From positions 2,824,501 through 2,888,500 of the forward strand of contig NZ_LT907844.1 of assembly GCF_900215505.1 (NCBI RefSeq): a stretch of 64,000 nt of DNA. Direction: 5' to 3'. Every line of letters starts with the position of its first letter. Position 1 is the first letter of the stretch. Position numbers and translations under genes: made by a program. Of this stretch, positions 62,590-64,000 are shown piece after piece. A model generated the notes under the pieces. That model saw nothing but the letters and a program-made list of their open reading frames with translations, was not told the DNA's origin and did no database searches. This DNA is from Cohaesibacter sp. ES.047. GTDB lineage: Bacteria; Pseudomonadota; Alphaproteobacteria; Rhizobiales; Cohaesibacteraceae.

Positions 62590-64000
62590 ATGAATAACTA
62601 CGACAAGCTCATACTTGCCATTGATGGCGGCACTCAAAGCACGAAGGTCGTTCTGTTCGATCTGCTCGGACATGAAGTCTGTTCTCACAGCGTCGCCTTG
62701 CGCCCGATGCATCTCTACGGAGAGGGTCGGGCCGAGCACCCTGACGACGATCTGTGGGACAGCCTCAAGGAAGCCTGCTATAAGATGTTCGACAAGTTTG
62801 ATGGCAACCGGGCGGATATTCTCGGCGTCGGGCTTGGCTCCATCCGTTGCTGTCGTGCAATCATGAAGGCGGACGGATCCCTTGCCTCTCCGGTTCAGAG
62901 CTGGATGGATATCCGTCTTTCCCGCCCCTATGAGCATGAGGACGAAGCCGCTCGATATGTGACCACCACGACCGGTTATCTGACCCATCGGCTGACTGGT
63001 GAGACGCGTGATACCCGTGCCAACTATGTCGGCCCCTGGCCCATTGATCCCGTGACTCTGGACTGGTTCGAAGACCGGGGACAATTTGATGCCTACGCAA
63101 CGCCGCGAGAGATGCTGTTTGATCTGGTCGATCCTGCAAGCGTTCTGGGGGCTGTGACCAAGGCAGCCTCACTGGCGACCGGAATCCCTCAAGGTATCCC
63201 GGTCGTGTCGACGGCCAATGACAAGGCGGTTGAGGGACTTGGCGCCGGGCTGCTTAACAACGGCACAGCCCTTGTCTCGCTGGGTACCTACATCACCTCG
63301 ATGATGGTCGGGGACGAGAACCGCCTTGATACGGTCGACTACTGGAGCAATCCGGGCGCCATTGCCGGAGAGTTCCTTTATGAAAGCAACGGCATAAGAC
63401 GCGGCATGTCCACAGTAACGTGGGTGAAGGAGTTGCTGGGTGGTGATGTCGTTCGCGAAGCGGAACGGCGAGGGATGTCTCCGGAAGCCTTTCTCAACGA
63501 GAAGGCAAAGCAAGAGACCGCACCCGGATCTGATGGGCTTTATACGCTGCTTCACTGGTTGGCCCGTCCCACCCACGCCTATGAACGCGGGATGTTTGTC
63601 GGCTTCAATGGCGGTCACGAGGGCATCCATATCTTCCGGTCGGTGCTAGAGGGCATTGCCATGACCATGAAGAACAATGTTCAGGCCATGGTCGATGAAA
63701 GGGGATGCGATCTGACCGGTATCATTGTCAGCGGAGGCGGTTCCAACGGGGATTTGTTCATGCAGATCTTTGCCGACGTGTTCGGTGTACCCGCCTGCCG
63801 CAATGAGGTGAACGGATCGGCAAGTCTGGGGGCGGCCATGTGCACGGCGCTGGCGCTCGGGGTCTACAAAGACAAGGATGAGGCGATTACCAACATGGTG
63901 CGCCGCAAGGATGTCTTTGATCCAATTCCCGAAAATGTCGCGCTCTACAAGTCGATCAACGAGACGGTCTACCGGCATCTCGGAACTCCAATGGAGGACT
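62590..64000 (+). CDS. FGGY-family carbohydrate kinase, cut by window end
   Basis: At least 470 residues from ATG 62590, open to the window edge. The first loop is LAIDGGTQSTKVVLFD, followed by VGLGSIRCCRAIM, WMDIRLSRPY and STANDKAVEGLGAGLLNNGTALVSLGT. Later VLEGIAMTMKNNV and IIVSGGGSNGDLFMQIFADVFG give the FGGY ATP site. It is xylulokinase-like and differs from the FGGY kinase at 36 kb. It fits phosphorylation of the product of the SDR or FAD oxidase. The C-terminal end lies outside. Confidence 0.87.
   Translation, partial: MNNYDKLILAIDGGTQSTKVVLFDLLGHEVCSHSVALRPMHLYGEGRAEHPDDDLWDSLKEACYKMFDKFDGNRADILGVGLGSIRCCRAIMKADGSLASPVQSWMDIRLSRPYEHEDEAARYVTTTTGYLTHRLTGETRDTRANYVGPWPIDPVTLDWFEDRGQFDAYATPREMLFDLVDPASVLGAVTKAASLATGIPQGIPVVSTANDKAVEGLGAGLLNNGTALVSLGTYITSMMVGDENRLDTVDYWSNPGAIAGEFLYESNGIRRGMSTVTWVKELLGGDVVREAERRGMSPEAFLNEKAKQETAPGSDGLYTLLHWLARPTHAYERGMFVGFNGGHEGIHIFRSVLEGIAMTMKNNVQAMVDERGCDLTGIIVSGGGSNGDLFMQIFADVFGVPACRNEVNGSASLGAAMCTALALGVYKDKDEAITNMVRRKDVFDPIPENVALYKSINETVYRHLGTPMED

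Overview
The window looks like chromosomal DNA of a moderately GC-rich alphaproteobacterium, probably of the Hyphomicrobiales (Rhizobiales). The ppiC-argJ-mutT order, the comF/grxC/Nit1/DUF1178 block, TTT (Tct) and TRAP transporters, and a TGA-N9-TCA iron-responsive box upstream of efeUOB all fit that group. This placement is inferred from gene content; no 16S or other marker is present.

Layout. (1) 0.25-8.0 kb is conserved housekeeping: a periplasmic parvulin foldase, argJ, mutT (an IS481 element sits exactly on its stop codon), an orphan Flp pilin, an NDUFAF5-like methyltransferase, ComF, glutaredoxin 3, a Nit1-like amidase and a DUF1178 protein. (2) 8.0-9.5 kb is an AT-richer patch with a uracil-DNA-glycosylase-like gene and otherwise no recognisable gene. 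(3) 9.5-23.8 kb is a complete homoprotocatechuate meta-cleavage regulon: hpaR, then hpaF, hpaE, a cupin/VOC-type (type I) ring-cleavage dioxygenase, gabD, hpaG, hpaH, hpaI, TRAP dctQM, a second non-homologous LigB-type HpaD, a flavin aromatic hydroxylase and a TRAP dctP. Copies of TTAACATGTTAA (or close variants) precede four transcription units. An in-frame relic of a first dctP sits before dctQ. (4) 24.1-28.3 kb is efeUOB ferrous/ferric iron uptake, on the minus strand. (5) 28.9-38.3 kb is a DeoR-controlled cluster: Fe-type alcohol dehydrogenase, NhaC-like carrier, MtnA, MtnK, 2-hydroxyacid dehydrogenase, FGGY kinase and class II aldolase. Its MtnK-MtnA-aldolase-ADH core matches the logic of the DHAP shunt for 5-methylthioribose/5-deoxyribose. 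The kinase, dehydrogenase and carrier are unusual additions. (6) 38.5-47.0 kb holds a cytosolic-looking Cys-type sulfatase, TctCBA, an SMP-30-like lactonase, a LysR regulator and an anaerobic sulfatase-maturing radical SAM enzyme. Together these suggest uptake and use of a sulfated organic compound. (7) 47.0-56.0 kb is an insertion-sequence graveyard with parts of IS3, IS481, IS5, IS256, IS110, IS66, IS30 and two near-identical IS630 copies. One IS630 is inserted in the IS30. A single intact NAD-dependent epimerase/dehydratase gene survives inside. (8) 56.2-64.0 kb is an RpiR-controlled cluster: an AgpS/GlcD-like FAD oxidoreductase, an MFS carrier, dedicated EtfBA, an SDR and an FGGY kinase that runs off the window. 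It looks like a sugar or polyol catabolic route that delivers electrons through ETF.

How it fits together. The window carries four to five separate catabolic modules, each with its own regulator and transporter, next to a conserved core segment and separated by mobile DNA. The most unusual points are the two unrelated homoprotocatechuate 2,3-dioxygenases in one regulon, the expanded DHAP-shunt-like cluster, the cytosolic sulfatase/TTT/lactonase cluster and the FAD oxidase-ETF-sugar kinase cluster. No rRNA, tRNA or CRISPR array was recognised.
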